This document shows, one piece after another, positions 50,328-60,367 of a stretch of DNA of 64,000 bases; within the stretch, counting starts at the first letter, position 1; each line of letters starts with the position of its first letter. This DNA comes from Kineococcus rubinsiae (GTDB lineage Bacteria > Actinomycetota > Actinomycetes > Actinomycetales > Kineococcaceae), in assembly GCF_011839805.1 (NCBI RefSeq), contig NZ_VWPY01000012.1, positions 1 through 64,000 on the forward strand, in the 5' to 3' direction. The notes beneath the pieces are model-generated. The model saw nothing but the letters and a program-made list of their open reading frames with translations, did no database searches and had not been told where the DNA came from. The position numbers were made by a program, and so were the translations under genes.

Positions 50328-51053
50328 TCAGAGCCGCCAGTCGACGCCGTCGCCGCCCTCGGCGCGCAGCAGCTCGTCCACGCGGGAGAAGGGCCGGGAG
50401 CCGAAGAAGCCGCGCGAGGCGGACAGCGGGCTCGGGTGCACGCCCTCGACGACCGGCACGTCGCCGAGCAGGGGCCGCACGGTCTGCGCGTCGCGGCCCC
50501 ACAGCAGGGCCACGAGCGGGGTGCCGCGGCCGGCCAGCGCCCGCACGGCCGCGTCGGTCACGCGCTCCCAGCCCCAGCGCCGGTGCGAGCCCGACGCCCC
50601 CGCGCCCACCGTCAGCACGCGGTTGAGCAGCAGCACCCCCGAGCGCGTCCACGCGCTGAGGTCGCCGTGCGGCGGCGGGACGACGCCCGTGTCCGCGGCG
50701 AGCTCGCGGTAGACGTTGACCAGGCTGCGCGGCAGCGGCCGCACGTGCTCCTCGACGGAGAACGACAGGCCCACCGGGTGCCCGGGGGTCGGGTACGGGT
50801 CCTGCCCGACCAGCAGGACGCGGACGTCGGCGAAGGGTTGCCGGAAGGCGCGCAGCACGTCCTGGGGGGCGGGCAGCCACGGCGACTCCTCGGCGGCGAG
50901 GCGTGCCGAGAGGGCCCGCAGCTCGGGCAGGACGTCGCGCAGCGCGTGCGCCCAGCCGTCCTCGAGGCGGTCGATCCCCAGGCCCGCCGGGTCCTCGCCG
51001 GAGACCTGCTCCGCGGCGCGTGGGGTGCGTGGGGCTGGCGCGTCGGGTGGCAC
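50328..51053 (-). CDS. ung: uracil-DNA glycosylase (family 1)
   Basis: The 241-residue enzyme removes uracil from DNA. The water-activating loop reads [22 protein letters not shown] (about 95-116), with the usual aspartate and the actinobacterial PYPTPGH form. The other motifs are [43 protein letters not shown] and the minor-groove loop [23 protein letters not shown]. The N-terminal 25 residues are Pro/Ala-rich and not conserved. On the minus strand TAGCGT lies 8 nt before GTG 51053. Confidence 0.94.
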   Translation of the reverse strand: MPPDAPAPRTPRAAEQVSGEDPAGLGIDRLEDGWAHALRDVLPELRALSARLAAEESPWLPAPQDVLRAFRQPFADVRVLLVGQDPYPTPGHPVGLSFSVEEHVRPLPRSLVNVYRELAADTGVVPPPHGDLSAWTRSGVLLLNRVLTVGAGASGSHRRWGWERVTDAAVRALAGRGTPLVALLWGRDAQTVRPLLGDVPVVEGVHPSPLSASRGFFGSRPFSRVDELLRAEGGDGVDWRL

Positions 51054-51061
51054 GGGCGCCG

Positions 51062-51155
51062 ACGCTACCCGGCCCCCGACGCGCGCACCCGGTGAATGAC
51101 ACCGGTGTAGTCCACTGCCTACAGTGGCCGCGGTACCAGAGGACAGCGGTACCAG
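51062..51155. promoter_or_regulatory. divergent promoter region ung / DUF3263 gene with inverted and direct repeats
   Basis: On the minus strand TAGCGT (51062-51067) serves ung. On the plus strand TACAGT (51120-51125) lies within the inverted repeat CCACTG-CCTA-CAGTGG (51112-51127). Two direct copies of GCGGTACCAG follow at 51130 and 51146, before the GGGAGG ribosome site. The overlap of -10 box and repeat suggests repression. Confidence 0.4.
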
Positions 51156-51170
51156 GGAGGCAGGCGCGAG

Positions 51171-51539
51171 ATGGACTTCTCGGACGCGGCGGCAGCCGCG
51201 CAGGCGGCGCACGACGGCCGGGCGGAGGGCCCGCACGACGGCCCGGCGGGGCAGGACGGGCCGGACGGCACCCCCGGCCGCGCGGCCGACGGCCTGAGCC
51301 GGCGCGACGCGGAGATCCTCGCCTTCGAGCGCCAGTGGTGGAAGTACGCCGGCGCTAAGGAGCAGGCCGTGCGCGAGCTCTTCGACCTGTCGCCGACGCG
51401 GTACTACCAGCTGCTCAACGCCCTCATCGACACCCCCGAGGCCCTGCGCCACGACCCGATGCTCGTCAAGCGGCTGCGGCGCATGCGGACCAGCCGTCAG
51501 CGCGCCCGCTCGGCGCGCCGGCTCGGCGTGCAGCCCTGA
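51171..51539 (+). CDS. DUF3263 protein
   Basis: The 122-residue protein has a variable Gly/Asp-rich start (about 1-40) and the conserved actinobacterial DUF3263 region [68 protein letters not shown]. The region looks helical with a helix-turn-helix-like part ([23 protein letters not shown]) and a basic tail, so DNA binding is plausible but unproven. GGGAGG lies upstream of the ATG. Another short frame overlaps its stop. Confidence 0.88.
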   Translation: MDFSDAAAAAQAAHDGRAEGPHDGPAGQDGPDGTPGRAADGLSRRDAEILAFERQWWKYAGAKEQAVRELFDLSPTRYYQLLNALIDTPEALRHDPMLVKRLRRMRTSRQRARSARRLGVQP

Positions 51540-51715
51540 GCTCGCGCCAGCTCGCCGCGCGCCGCGGGGCGCACCGCACCCGGCGCGGCCCGGCGGGGGT
51601 CCTGCTGCTGGTGCTGCTCTGGCTCCTCGTCGCGGCCGTCGTGGTCGCGGTGGGCGCGCAGCTGCTCGGCGGGGTCGTCTCGACCGTGACGGGGCTCGTC
51701 GGCCGCGTCCTCTGA
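51536..51715 (+). CDS. possible small membrane protein with non-standard CTG start
   Basis: An open frame of 59 codons overlaps the DUF3263 stop (CTGA). It reads [19 protein letters not shown], then a strong hydrophobic segment [20 protein letters not shown], then a short tail. The basic-then-hydrophobic layout is that of a single-pass membrane protein. There is no ATG, GTG or TTG ahead of the hydrophobic part, so either CTG is used through coupling or this is a decayed gene. In other actinobacteria a LytR-C-domain gene often follows DUF3263; this could be its truncated start. Confidence 0.35.
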   Translation: MSSRQLAARRGAHRTRRGPAGVLLLVLLWLLVAAVVVAVGAQLLGGVVSTVTGLVGRVL

Positions 51716-51947
51716 GACCGTCCGCCCGCCCCGCCGGTGCGCCGGGGGCGAGCGCCGGCAGCAGATCATCCGGGCGAATCCGTGTCCGCCGGGGCCTCCG
51801 CAGCACTAACGTGTCGCTCGGTCGATCAGTCCGGTGCCCACCTCGGCTCCGGGCGTCGCCCACGGCCCTGCGGCCGCGGGCAGCGTGAGACCCGCCTCCG
51901 GTGCGGCCGGGGGCGTCCTCCGCTCGCTGCACCACCTGGAGAAGGCA

Positions 51948-52151
51948 ATGGCTCAGGGCACCGTGAAGTGGTTCAACTCCGAGAAGGGCTTCGGGTTCAT
52001 CACCCAGGACGACGGCGGCGCCGACGTCTTCGTCCACTACTCCGCGATCGCGGCCGACGGCTACCGCTCGCTCGAAGAGGGCCAGCGCGTCGAGTTCGAG
52101 GTCGGTCAGGGGCAGAAGGGGCCGCAGGCCGAGAACGTCCGCGGCGTCTGA
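51948..52151 (+). CDS. cold-shock protein (CspA family)
   Basis: The 67-residue protein is a complete cold-shock domain: [15 protein letters not shown] (RNP1 KGFGFI) and VFVHYSAI (RNP2-like), ending QAENVRGV. It binds single-stranded RNA or DNA and acts as an RNA chaperone. The ATG has TGGAGAAGG upstream. TAACGT at 51807-51812 would give a leader of about 130 nt, a length often seen in cold-shock mRNAs, and I see nothing else in the gap 51716-51947. Confidence 0.95.
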   Translation: MAQGTVKWFNSEKGFGFITQDDGGADVFVHYSAIAADGYRSLEEGQRVEFEVGQGQKGPQAENVRGV

Positions 52152-52302
52152 GGGCCGCACCCGGTCCGGCCCGCCCGGCACCGGCACTCCCACCAGCACC
52201 TCCGGCACCGTCCCGCCCGCGGGACGGTGCCGTCGTGCGTCCGGGGGCCGGTGCCGGGGCGCGGGGACGGGGTCCGGCCGGGTGCCGGAGGACCCCCGGG
52301 GG

Positions 52303-52379
52303 TTTGCACTCACCCCCGTCGAGTGCCAACATCAGTGCTGGCACTCTCGTGTGGAGAGTGACAGCACTCGCTAGCACTC
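52303..52379 (+). promoter_or_regulatory. CIRCE elements (HrcA operators) upstream of groEL
   Basis: The first element TTTGCACTC-N9-GAGTGCCAA (52303-52329) is a near-perfect CIRCE. A second, TGGCACTC-N9-GAGTGACAG (52339-52364), lies 9 nt further. Two more direct GCACTC words follow at 52364 and 52374. HrcA represses heat-shock genes through such sites. The leader from here to the groEL ATG holds no gene, nor does 52152-52302. Confidence 0.9.
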
Positions 52380-52439
52380 GACCCGGGAGTCAGATCTCCC
52401 GGTCGGTCCGGTGAGGCCCGCCGCTCGTGGGGGACGTGA

Positions 52440-54140
<1,701 letters not shown>

Positions 54141-54175
54141 GTCCAGCCACCACCCGCTAGACCCAGCACCACCCG

Positions 54176-54210
54176 CGAGGGCGGTCTCCCGATCCGGGAG
54201 GCCGCCCTCG
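54176..54210 (+). terminator. intrinsic-type terminator after groEL
   Basis: A 16-bp stem (CGAGGGCGGTCTCCCG with its complement, one T-G pair) and an ATC loop start 35 nt after the groEL stop. The following sequence is TGGCGTTCCC, so the T-run is weak. Confidence 0.8.
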
Positions 54211-54301
54211 TGGCGTTCCCGCCGCCGCGCCGGGGCCGATGACTTCCGCCCGGCGGTGCGGTCAGAGGAGGGGAGAGCAGCCCCGTCCGCCAGGAGAGCC
54301 C

Positions 54302-54358
54302 ATGCGCAGCCCCGTTCCCGCCGCCCGGCACCCCCTGAGCCCGCCGGCGAGGTCGTGA
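54302..54358 (+). CDS. possible 18-residue leader peptide before the MmcQ/YjbR-like gene
   Basis: ATG 54302 has CAGGAGA 4 nt upstream and encodes MRSPVPAARHPLSPPARS. The TGA ends at 54358, one base before the GTG of the next gene, which lacks a strong Shine-Dalgarno site. The arrangement matches those at 33341, 41447 and 62271. Confidence 0.4.
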   Translation: MRSPVPAARHPLSPPARS

Positions 54359-54359
54359 G

Positions 54360-54734
54360 GTGGCGACCTGCGACGACGTGGCGCGCCTCGCCCTGGCGCT
54401 GCCCGAGACGACCGAGGGGGAGCGGCGCGGCGGCCGCTCCTGGTCGGTCGCCGGGGAGACCTTCGCCTGGGAGCGGCCGTTCTCGAAGGCCGACGTCAAG
54501 CGCTTCGGGGACGACCCCGTCCCGCCGGGCCCGATCGTCGCCCTCGTGTGCGAGGACCAGGGCGAGAAGGAGGCGGTGCTCGCCCAGGGGCGGCCCGGCT
54601 TCTTCGACATCCCCCACTTCTCCGGCTACGACGCCTACCTGGTCGCGCTCCGGGAGGTGTCGGAGCAGGACCTCGCCGAGGCGCTGCAGGACGGCTGGGC
54701 GGCGAAGGCGCCGCGCCGGCTCCTGCCGCGGTGA
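54360..54734 (+). CDS. MmcQ/YjbR family protein
   Basis: The 124-residue protein matches the MmcQ/YjbR fold: CDDVARLALALPETTEGERRGGRSWSVAGETFAWERPFSKAD, a central LVCEDQGEKEAVLAQGRPGFFDIPHFSGYDAYLVALREVSEQDLAEALQDGWAAKAPRRL. The family has a double-wing-like fold and is often annotated as DNA-binding, without firm functional proof. The start is placed immediately after the short upstream frame. It is followed after 97 nt by the CofH-like gene. Confidence 0.85.
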   Translation: MATCDDVARLALALPETTEGERRGGRSWSVAGETFAWERPFSKADVKRFGDDPVPPGPIVALVCEDQGEKEAVLAQGRPGFFDIPHFSGYDAYLVALREVSEQDLAEALQDGWAAKAPRRLLPR

Positions 54735-54831
54735 CGGTCCGGGCGGAGCGTTCCGACGTGGTCGTCCGCCGGTCCCGTCGGCGAGCGGACGGGGGCGGGC
54801 GGGACCCGGGGGCCTGACATAGCCTGCGGGG

Positions 54832-55944
54832 GTGCCGCAGCCGTCCGAGACCACGACGTCCGCCGCGGTGGCCGCGGCCCTGCGCGCGGCGCGGGAGGAC
54901 CCGGCGGGGCTCGACGACGCGCAGTACGCCGCCCTGCTGGGCGCCGCGGGGGAGGACCTCGACTCCCTCGCCGCCCTGGCCGACGCCGTGCGGCGCGAGG
55001 CGGTCGGGGACACCCTCACCTACGTCGTCAACCGCAACCTCGACACGGGCGTCGTCGGCGCGGGCACGGCGCAGGCGCAGGAGCTCACCGTCGCCCTGGT
55101 CCGCGAGGCCGTCGCGCTGGGCGCGACCGAGGTGTGCCTGCAGGGCCCGCTGCCGGCCGGGGCGCCCGCCGACGGCTACCTCGACCTGGTCCGGCTGATC
55201 GCCTCCGCCGCACCGGACCTGCACCTGCACGCCTTCCGCCCGGCGGAGGTCGCCGACGCCGCGGCGCGGCGCGGGTCGATCCCGCGGGAGTTCCTCGCCG
55301 CCGCCCGGGAGGCGGGCCTGGACTCGGTGCCCGGCACGGCCGCGCGCATCCTCGACGACGGCGTCCGCACGCTGCTCAACGGCGGCCCCGACCTGCCCGC
55401 CGCCCGCTGGCTCGAGCTCGTCGCCACCGCCCACGAGGTGGGCCTGACCTCGACCGCGACGATGGTCTACGGGTCGGTGGAGACCCCGGCGCAGCAAGTC
55501 GCGCACCTGCGCACCCTCGCGGCGCTGCAGGACCGCACCGGCGGCTTCACCGAGTTCATCCCCATGCCCTTCGTGGCGGGCGTGAACGGGGTCCTGCCGC
55601 CGGAGCCGCGGCCCGCCGGCTCCCGGCGCGGCCCCGACGCCCGGGAGTCCCGCGCCGTGCACGCCGTGGCCCGGCTGCTGCTGCACGGGCGGATCGACCA
55701 CGTGCAGGCCGCCTGGACGAAGCTCGGGCTCGACCTCACGGCCCAGGTGCTGGCCGGGGGCGCCGACGACGCCGGGGGCCTGCTGCTGGACGGCACCCTG
55801 CTGCCCTCGGCGGGCGCCGAGGCGGGCCGCGTCCTCGCGGTCGCCGACGTCGAGCGCCTCGCCGCGGGCCTCGGGCGCTCGGTGCGCCAGCGCACGACCG
55901 CCTACGGCGACGTCGCGCCGCAGCGCCCCGCGGTGGGGGCGTGA
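54832..55944 (+). CDS. CofH/FbiC-like protein lacking the radical-SAM cysteine motif
   Basis: The 370-residue protein aligns by eye with the CofH half of FO synthase (F420 synthesis): DDAQYAALLGAAGEDLDSLAALADAVRREAVGDTLTYVVNRN (about 27-68), GATEVCLQG, HLHAFRP, REAGLDSVPGTAARILDDGVR, LVATAHEVGLTSTATMVYG, DRTGGFTEFIPMPFV, HAVARLLLHGRIDHVQAAWTKLG, GGADDAGGLL and RQRTTAYGDV. After NRN, where FbiC has the CxxxCxxC loop that holds the 4Fe-4S cluster and SAM, this protein has LDTGVVGAGTAQAQ, about 16 residues shorter and with no cysteine. Radical-SAM chemistry therefore looks impossible. It is coupled (GTGA) to the flavin monooxygenase. It may be a pseudo-enzyme partner, a repurposed enzyme or a decaying gene. 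Confidence 0.8.
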   Translation: MPQPSETTTSAAVAAALRAAREDPAGLDDAQYAALLGAAGEDLDSLAALADAVRREAVGDTLTYVVNRNLDTGVVGAGTAQAQELTVALVREAVALGATEVCLQGPLPAGAPADGYLDLVRLIASAAPDLHLHAFRPAEVADAAARRGSIPREFLAAAREAGLDSVPGTAARILDDGVRTLLNGGPDLPAARWLELVATAHEVGLTSTATMVYGSVETPAQQVAHLRTLAALQDRTGGFTEFIPMPFVAGVNGVLPPEPRPAGSRRGPDARESRAVHAVARLLLHGRIDHVQAAWTKLGLDLTAQVLAGGADDAGGLLLDGTLLPSAGAEAGRVLAVADVERLAAGLGRSVRQRTTAYGDVAPQRPAVGA

Positions 55945-57437
55945 GCGGGCCGCCGCCCGCAGCACCGCCGTCCGCGGAGGAGCAGGAGGTCGACGTCGTC
56001 GTGGTCGGGGCGGGGTTCGCCGGCCTCGGCACGGCCGTGCAGCTGGCCCGCCGGGGCCGGGAGTCGTTCGTCGTCCTGGAGCGCGCCGCCGAGCTCGGCG
56101 GGACGTGGCGCGACAACACCTACCCGGGCGTCGCGTGCGACATCCCCTCCCACCTGTACTCCTTCTCCTTCGCCCCCAAGCCCGACTGGTCGCGGGTGTT
56201 CGCGCCGGGGGCCGAGATCCAGGAGTACCTGCGCGACCTCGCCCGCGACGAGGGCGTGCTGCCGCACCTGCGCACGGGCGCCGACGTGCTCGCGGCCGAC
56301 TGGGACGGTGCCCGCTGGCGCGTGCGGACGACCGTCGGGACGTGGCGGGCGCGCGCGCTCGTCGTCGCGGTCGGGCGGTTGTCCGAACCCCGGTTCCCGG
56401 TCCTCCCCGGGCTGGCGGGGTTCGGTGGGGAGGTCGTGCACTCCTCGCGGTGGCGCGACGCCGGCCCGCTCGCCGGCCGTCGCGTCGGGGTCGTCGGGAC
56501 GGGTGCCTCGGCGGTGCAGCTCGTGCCCGCCCTGGCGCGCGAGGCCGCGGGCGTCGTGGTCTTCCAGCGCAGCGCCCCCTACGTCGTGCCCCGCGAGGAC
56601 CGGCCCTACAGCGCCGCGGAGCGGGCCGCGTTCTCCGCCGACCCGTCCCTGGCGCAGCGCCTGCGCGCGGAGCTGTTCGACCGCTTCGACGAGGGGATCG
56701 CCGCCCGCCGGGAGTCCGGCCCCGAGGTCGCGGAACTCCGCCGGCGCGCCCTGGACCACCTCGCGGCGCAGGTCCCCGACGCCGGCCTGCGCGCCGCCCT
56801 GACGCCGGACTACGAGGTCGGCTGCAAGCGGGTGCTGCTCTCCGACGACTACTACCCCACGCTGCAGCGGGCCGACGTCGTGCTCGAACCCGCTGCGCTG
56901 CAACGCCTGGAACCCGGCGTCGCGGTCGCCGCGAACGGTGCCCGGCACGAGCTGGACGCGCTGGTGCTGGCCACGGGGTTCCTCTCCACGACCCCGCCGT
57001 TCGCGGCCCGGGTCCGCGGCCGCGGCGGGCTGACGCTCGCCGAGCACTGGGCGCAGGGGATGGTCTCGTTCGCCTCGACGGTCGTGCACGGGTTCCCCAG
57101 CATGTTCGTGCTCGACGGCCCCAACGCGAGCCTCGGGCACAACTCCGCCGTGCACATGATCGAGACGCAGATCGGCTACCTCCTCGGCGCGCTGGACCAC
57201 CTGGCCCGCGACCCCGCACCGCTGGAGGTCACCCGCGACGCGGAGCGCGCCTACACCGCCGAGGTCGACGAGCTGAGCGCGGCGACGGTGTGGCTGCGCG
57301 GCGGCTGCCGCAGCTGGTACGTCGACGAGCGCAGCGGCCGGCAGACGCTGCTGTGGCCCGCGTCCGGCCGCTCCTTCGCCGAGCGCAACGGCACGTTCGA
57401 CCCGGCCCCGTTCGGAGCCAGGCCCGTCAGCTCCTGA
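55941..57437 (+). CDS. FAD-dependent monooxygenase (Baeyer-Villiger/flavin-containing type)
   Basis: The 498-residue protein has an FAD Rossmann motif [21 protein letters not shown] (about 18-38), [31 protein letters not shown] (the usual FMO/BVMO segment), a fingerprint-like [13 protein letters not shown] (about 162-174), and an NADPH motif [18 protein letters not shown] (about 183-200). It ends with [20 protein letters not shown]. It would oxidise a ketone or heteroatom using NADPH and O2. It overlaps the CofH-like gene by 4 nt and converges with cofG, overlapping by 11 nt. The substrate is unknown. Confidence 0.88.
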   Translation: MSGPPPAAPPSAEEQEVDVVVVGAGFAGLGTAVQLARRGRESFVVLERAAELGGTWRDNTYPGVACDIPSHLYSFSFAPKPDWSRVFAPGAEIQEYLRDLARDEGVLPHLRTGADVLAADWDGARWRVRTTVGTWRARALVVAVGRLSEPRFPVLPGLAGFGGEVVHSSRWRDAGPLAGRRVGVVGTGASAVQLVPALAREAAGVVVFQRSAPYVVPREDRPYSAAERAAFSADPSLAQRLRAELFDRFDEGIAARRESGPEVAELRRRALDHLAAQVPDAGLRAALTPDYEVGCKRVLLSDDYYPTLQRADVVLEPAALQRLEPGVAVAANGARHELDALVLATGFLSTTPPFAARVRGRGGLTLAEHWAQGMVSFASTVVHGFPSMFVLDGPNASLGHNSAVHMIETQIGYLLGALDHLARDPAPLEVTRDAERAYTAEVDELSAATVWLRGGCRSWYVDERSGRQTLLWPASGRSFAERNGTFDPAPFGARPVSS

Positions 57438-58803
57438 GGAGCCCCGCCGTCCTCGGTCGCGGGACGGCGTCGGCGCGGGCGAGGCCCGTGGCCGGGTCGG
57501 CCAGCGCCGCGACCTGCTCGTGCAGCGCCGGGTCGATCCACCGGGTCCCGCCCGCCAGCGCGTCGAGCACGAAGCGCGGGTGGGCCGTGAGCCGCTCCGC
57601 GAGCCGGAAACCCGCTGCGGCGGTGGTGCTCGCGAGGTCGTCGATCTGCGGCCAGGGGCGCTCGGGGTTCACGTGGTCGGGCGTGAGCGGGGAGACCCCG
57701 CCCCAGTCGTCGACGCCGGCGTCCAGCAGCTGCGCGCGCTGCACGGGGTCGGAGAGGTTCGGCGGGGACTGCAGCGTCACGTCCGGGCCCAGCAGCAGCC
57801 GGGATACCGCGAGCGTGGCGAGGTACTCCTCGTGGCCGAGGTCGTCCGCGCCGCGCATGGCGGTGTCGTCCTTGGCGCGGAAGTTCTGGACGATCACCTC
57901 CTGCACGTTGCCGTGCACGCGGGCCACGTCGCGGATCGCGAGGATCGACTCGATGCGCTCGGTGGGGTTCTCACCGATGCCGACGAGGATCCCCGTGGTG
58001 AACGGCACCGCGGCGCGGCCCGCGTCGTCGAGCACGCGCAGGCGCAGCGCCGGGTCCTTGTCGGGGGAGCCGTAGTGGACGCCGCCCGGTTCGCTCCAGA
58101 GCCGCGTCGCGGTCGTCTCGAGCATCATCCCCATCGACGGGGCGACGGGGCGCAGCAGCTGCAGGTCGTCGTGCAGCATGATCCCGGGGTTGAGGTGGGG
58201 GAGCAGGCCCGTCTCCTCCAGCACGAGGACCGACAGGGCGCGGACGTAGTCCAGCGTGCTCGCGTACCCGTGCTCGTCCAGCCAGGCCCGCGCCTGCGGC
58301 CAGCGGTCCTCGGGGGCGTCGCCGAGGGTGAAGAGGACCTCCTTGCACCCGGCGGCCGCGCCGTCGCGCGCGATGGTGAGGACCTCCTCGGGGGAGAGGT
58401 ACATCTGCTCGAGGCGGTGCGGCACGGTGACGAACGTGCAGTAGTGGCAGCGGTCCCGGCACAGCCGCGTGACGGGAACGAAGACCTTGCGGGAGTAGGT
58501 GATGACCCCCGGCCGGCCCGCCCGGCGCAGCGCCTCGTCGCGCACCGTCCGCGCCGGCCCCATCAGCTCGAGCAGGTCGTCGCCGCGCGCGTGCAGGAGG
58601 ACCTCGGCGCTCGCGGCGTCGAGGTCCTGCCCCGCCCCGGCCGCCTGCAGGGCCTCGCGCAGCGCGGCCGGCGGCGGTGCGCTGACCTCGGGCTGGAACC
58701 GGCGGCGGCGGGGCACCGACAGCGCCGTGGGGGCGGACGGCTCCTCGGGACCGGACGCGGTGGCGGGACCGGACGCGGTGGTGGGCCGGGGCGCGAGGCT
58801 CAC
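57427..58803 (-). CDS. cofG: FO synthase subunit CofG (7,8-didemethyl-8-hydroxy-5-deazariboflavin synthase)
   Basis: The 458-residue radical-SAM enzyme works with CofH to build FO, the deazaflavin core of coenzyme F420. The cluster motif [10 protein letters not shown] (about residue 113) is intact, followed by [69 protein letters not shown] and [16 protein letters not shown]. Most actinobacteria encode a CofG-CofH fusion (FbiC); here CofG is separate and has an extra Pro/Ala-rich N-terminus of about 50-80 residues. Its GTG overlaps the cofC stop, so the two are coupled. Confidence 0.93.
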   Translation of the reverse strand: MSLAPRPTTASGPATASGPEEPSAPTALSVPRRRRFQPEVSAPPPAALREALQAAGAGQDLDAASAEVLLHARGDDLLELMGPARTVRDEALRRAGRPGVITYSRKVFVPVTRLCRDRCHYCTFVTVPHRLEQMYLSPEEVLTIARDGAAAGCKEVLFTLGDAPEDRWPQARAWLDEHGYASTLDYVRALSVLVLEETGLLPHLNPGIMLHDDLQLLRPVAPSMGMMLETTATRLWSEPGGVHYGSPDKDPALRLRVLDDAGRAAVPFTTGILVGIGENPTERIESILAIRDVARVHGNVQEVIVQNFRAKDDTAMRGADDLGHEEYLATLAVSRLLLGPDVTLQSPPNLSDPVQRAQLLDAGVDDWGGVSPLTPDHVNPERPWPQIDDLASTTAAAGFRLAERLTAHPRFVLDALAGGTRWIDPALHEQVAALADPATGLARADAVPRPRTAGLLRS

Positions 58804-59477
58804 GCGGGCTCCTCCTCGGGGCAGGGGTGCTGGACGGGGACGAGCGGGGCGCTCGCGGGCGGGACGGGGACGCAGGCCAGGGCCTCGCGCGTGCGCTCGC
58901 CCACGCCCAGGTCGAGCGCCTGCGACAGGGCGTCGAGGGTGTCGACGTCGCGGCGCAGCGTCGGCAGGGCGAGCCCGATGCGGCGGGCGCCCGCGGCCTC
59001 GTGGGCCGCGGCCGAGCCGCCGCCGAAGCGGTGTGGCAGGGGGCCGTCGCGGTGGGCCAGCAGGACGCTGCCCGAGCCCTCGGCGTCGGTGACCAGGGCG
59101 GGGCCGTCGACGTCCGCGGCCGCGCGCAGGGCGGCGCCCAGGTCCGCCGGGGTGAGGCAGGGCAGGTCGGCGACGAGGACGGCGACCGGGCCGGGGGCCA
59201 GGCTCGCGAGGCCGGCGGTGATGGCGACGGACAGCCCGGGGGCTCCGGCGCTGACGGTGGCGGCGCCCGCGCGGCGGGCCTCGGCCGCGACGGCCGGGTC
59301 GTCGGTGACGCAGACGACCAGCCCGACCTCCGGGGTGGCCAGGCACGCCGCGAGGCAGTCCAGGGCCATGGCGGTGGCGATGGTCCGGCGCTGCGCGGCG
59401 GCGAGGGTCAGGCGCGACTTGGCCTCGGGGCCCCCCTTGACCGGGACCACGACGCGCCAGCGGCTGCTCGCCTCCAT
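58800..59477 (-). CDS. phospho(enol)pyruvate/phospholactate guanylyltransferase (CofC/FbiD)
   Basis: The 225-residue nucleotidyltransferase supplies the GDP-activated three-carbon unit for F420 synthesis. Motifs are [37 protein letters not shown] (substrate and nucleotide binding), [20 protein letters not shown] (metal-binding aspartates) and [18 protein letters not shown]. In mycobacteria FbiD uses phosphoenolpyruvate, and actinobacterial context favours the same here. ATG 59477 is followed at once by conserved sequence. cofG is translationally coupled downstream. FbiA and FbiB are not in the window. Confidence 0.9.
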   Translation of the reverse strand: MEASSRWRVVVPVKGGPEAKSRLTLAAAQRRTIATAMALDCLAACLATPEVGLVVCVTDDPAVAAEARRAGAATVSAGAPGLSVAITAGLASLAPGPVAVLVADLPCLTPADLGAALRAAADVDGPALVTDAEGSGSVLLAHRDGPLPHRFGGGSAAAHEAAGARRIGLALPTLRRDVDTLDALSQALDLGVGERTREALACVPVPPASAPLVPVQHPCPEEEPA

Positions 59478-59575
59478 GCCGGGAAGTCTCCCCCACGCCC
59501 CGCGGGCCCGCGTCCCCGGTCCCCGCCGCTGCGCCCGCCCGTCCCCGCGCTCGCGCCGGGGGCGCGGGCGGTGCC

Positions 59576-59581
59576 TACGCT
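59576..59581 (+). promoter_or_regulatory. -10 box, leaderless-type promoter of moaE
   Basis: TACGCT ends 6 nt before the GTG at 59588 in the gap between cofC and moaE. Confidence 0.45.
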
Positions 59582-59587
59582 GGCGGG

Positions 59588-60061
59588 GTGGCGACCTCCC
59601 CTGCGACCGTGCGCGACTCCTCCCGGACCTCCGAGCCCGCCCGGCGGGTCGTGCGCACCGCCGTGACGTCGCAGCCGCTCGTGGTCGAGGAGCACGCGGA
59701 CCTCGTGGGCGACGCCGCCGCCGGGGCCGTCGTGACCTTCTCCGGCGTCGTGCGCGACCACGACCACGGCCGCCACGTGCTCGACCTGGAGTACGTCGGC
59801 CACCCCAGCGCGGGCGAGGTCCTCGAGCGGGTCGTCGCGGCCGTCACCGCCTCGTGCGACGTGGACGCCGTCGCGGTCAGCCACCGCCTGGGCCGCCTCG
59901 CGATCGGCGACTGCGCGCTCGCCGTCGCCGTGTCCGCGGCGCACCGCGCGGAGGCCTTCGCGGCCTGCGCCCGCCTCGTCGACGAGGTCAAGGAGCACCT
60001 GCCCGTCTGGAAGCAGCAGCACTTCGGCGACGGCACGTCGGAGTGGGTCGCCTGCCCCTGA
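59588..60061 (+). CDS. moaE: molybdopterin synthase catalytic subunit MoaE
   Basis: With MoaD-thiocarboxylate, MoaE converts cyclic pyranopterin monophosphate to molybdopterin. The 157-residue protein has a variable start of 27 residues and then GDAAAGAVVTFSGVVRDHDHGRHVLDLEYVGHPSAGEVLERVV, VSHRLGRLAIGDCALAVAVSAAHRAEAFAACARLVDEVKEHLPVWKQQHFGDG. The catalytic lysines are those in DEVKEHLPVWKQ. It is convergent with moaD across a shared hairpin terminator. Confidence 0.95.
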   Translation: MATSPATVRDSSRTSEPARRVVRTAVTSQPLVVEEHADLVGDAAAGAVVTFSGVVRDHDHGRHVLDLEYVGHPSAGEVLERVVAAVTASCDVDAVAVSHRLGRLAIGDCALAVAVSAAHRAEAFAACARLVDEVKEHLPVWKQQHFGDGTSEWVACP

Positions 60062-60067
60062 GGTGAT

Positions 60068-60094
60068 GCGGACCCGCGGCCCGGGCGGGTCCGC
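60068..60094. terminator. bidirectional hairpin between moaE and moaD
   Basis: A perfect 10-bp stem GCGGACCCGC/GCGGGTCCGC with a GC-rich 7-nt loop lies between two convergent genes. T-runs are weak on both sides. Confidence 0.65.
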
Positions 60095-60109
60095 TCCCGT
60101 CGGGAGGTC

Positions 60110-60364
60110 TCAGCCGCCCGCGAAGGGGGGCAGGACGTCGAGCGTGGTGGCCTCGCCGAGGGGGGTCTCGCGCCGCGCCGCCGTCGCGTCGAGCAGGAAG
60201 GACGAGGCGGCCAGGACGCGGGTCAGCGCCTCCCCGCCTTCGGCGCCGAGACGGTCGAGGAGGTCGCCCAGCGGGGTCGCGGGGCTCACCTCGACCCGGC
60301 GCTCCTCGGTGCCGGCCGCGGCGGCGGCCCCGGCGAAGAAGCGGACGGTCAGCTGCGAGGGCAC
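60110..60364 (-). CDS. moaD: molybdopterin synthase sulfur-carrier subunit MoaD
   Basis: The 84-residue ubiquitin-like protein carries sulfur as a C-terminal thiocarboxylate. The beta-grasp start LTVRFFAGAAAAAGTEERRVEV, LGDLLDRLGAEGG and the C-terminal LDVLPPFAGG with the essential Gly-Gly are present. It lies 3 nt after moaA in the same direction, which implies one operon. Length is normal for the family. Confidence 0.94.
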   Translation of the reverse strand: MPSQLTVRFFAGAAAAAGTEERRVEVSPATPLGDLLDRLGAEGGEALTRVLAASSFLLDATAARRETPLGEATTLDVLPPFAGG

Positions 60365-60367
60365 TGC

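Noticed and set aside
51716-51947. Cold-shock leader considered as a distinct riboswitch
   Set aside because: Only a -10-like box and an unremarkable GC-rich leader are seen; no known aptamer pattern can be drawn.
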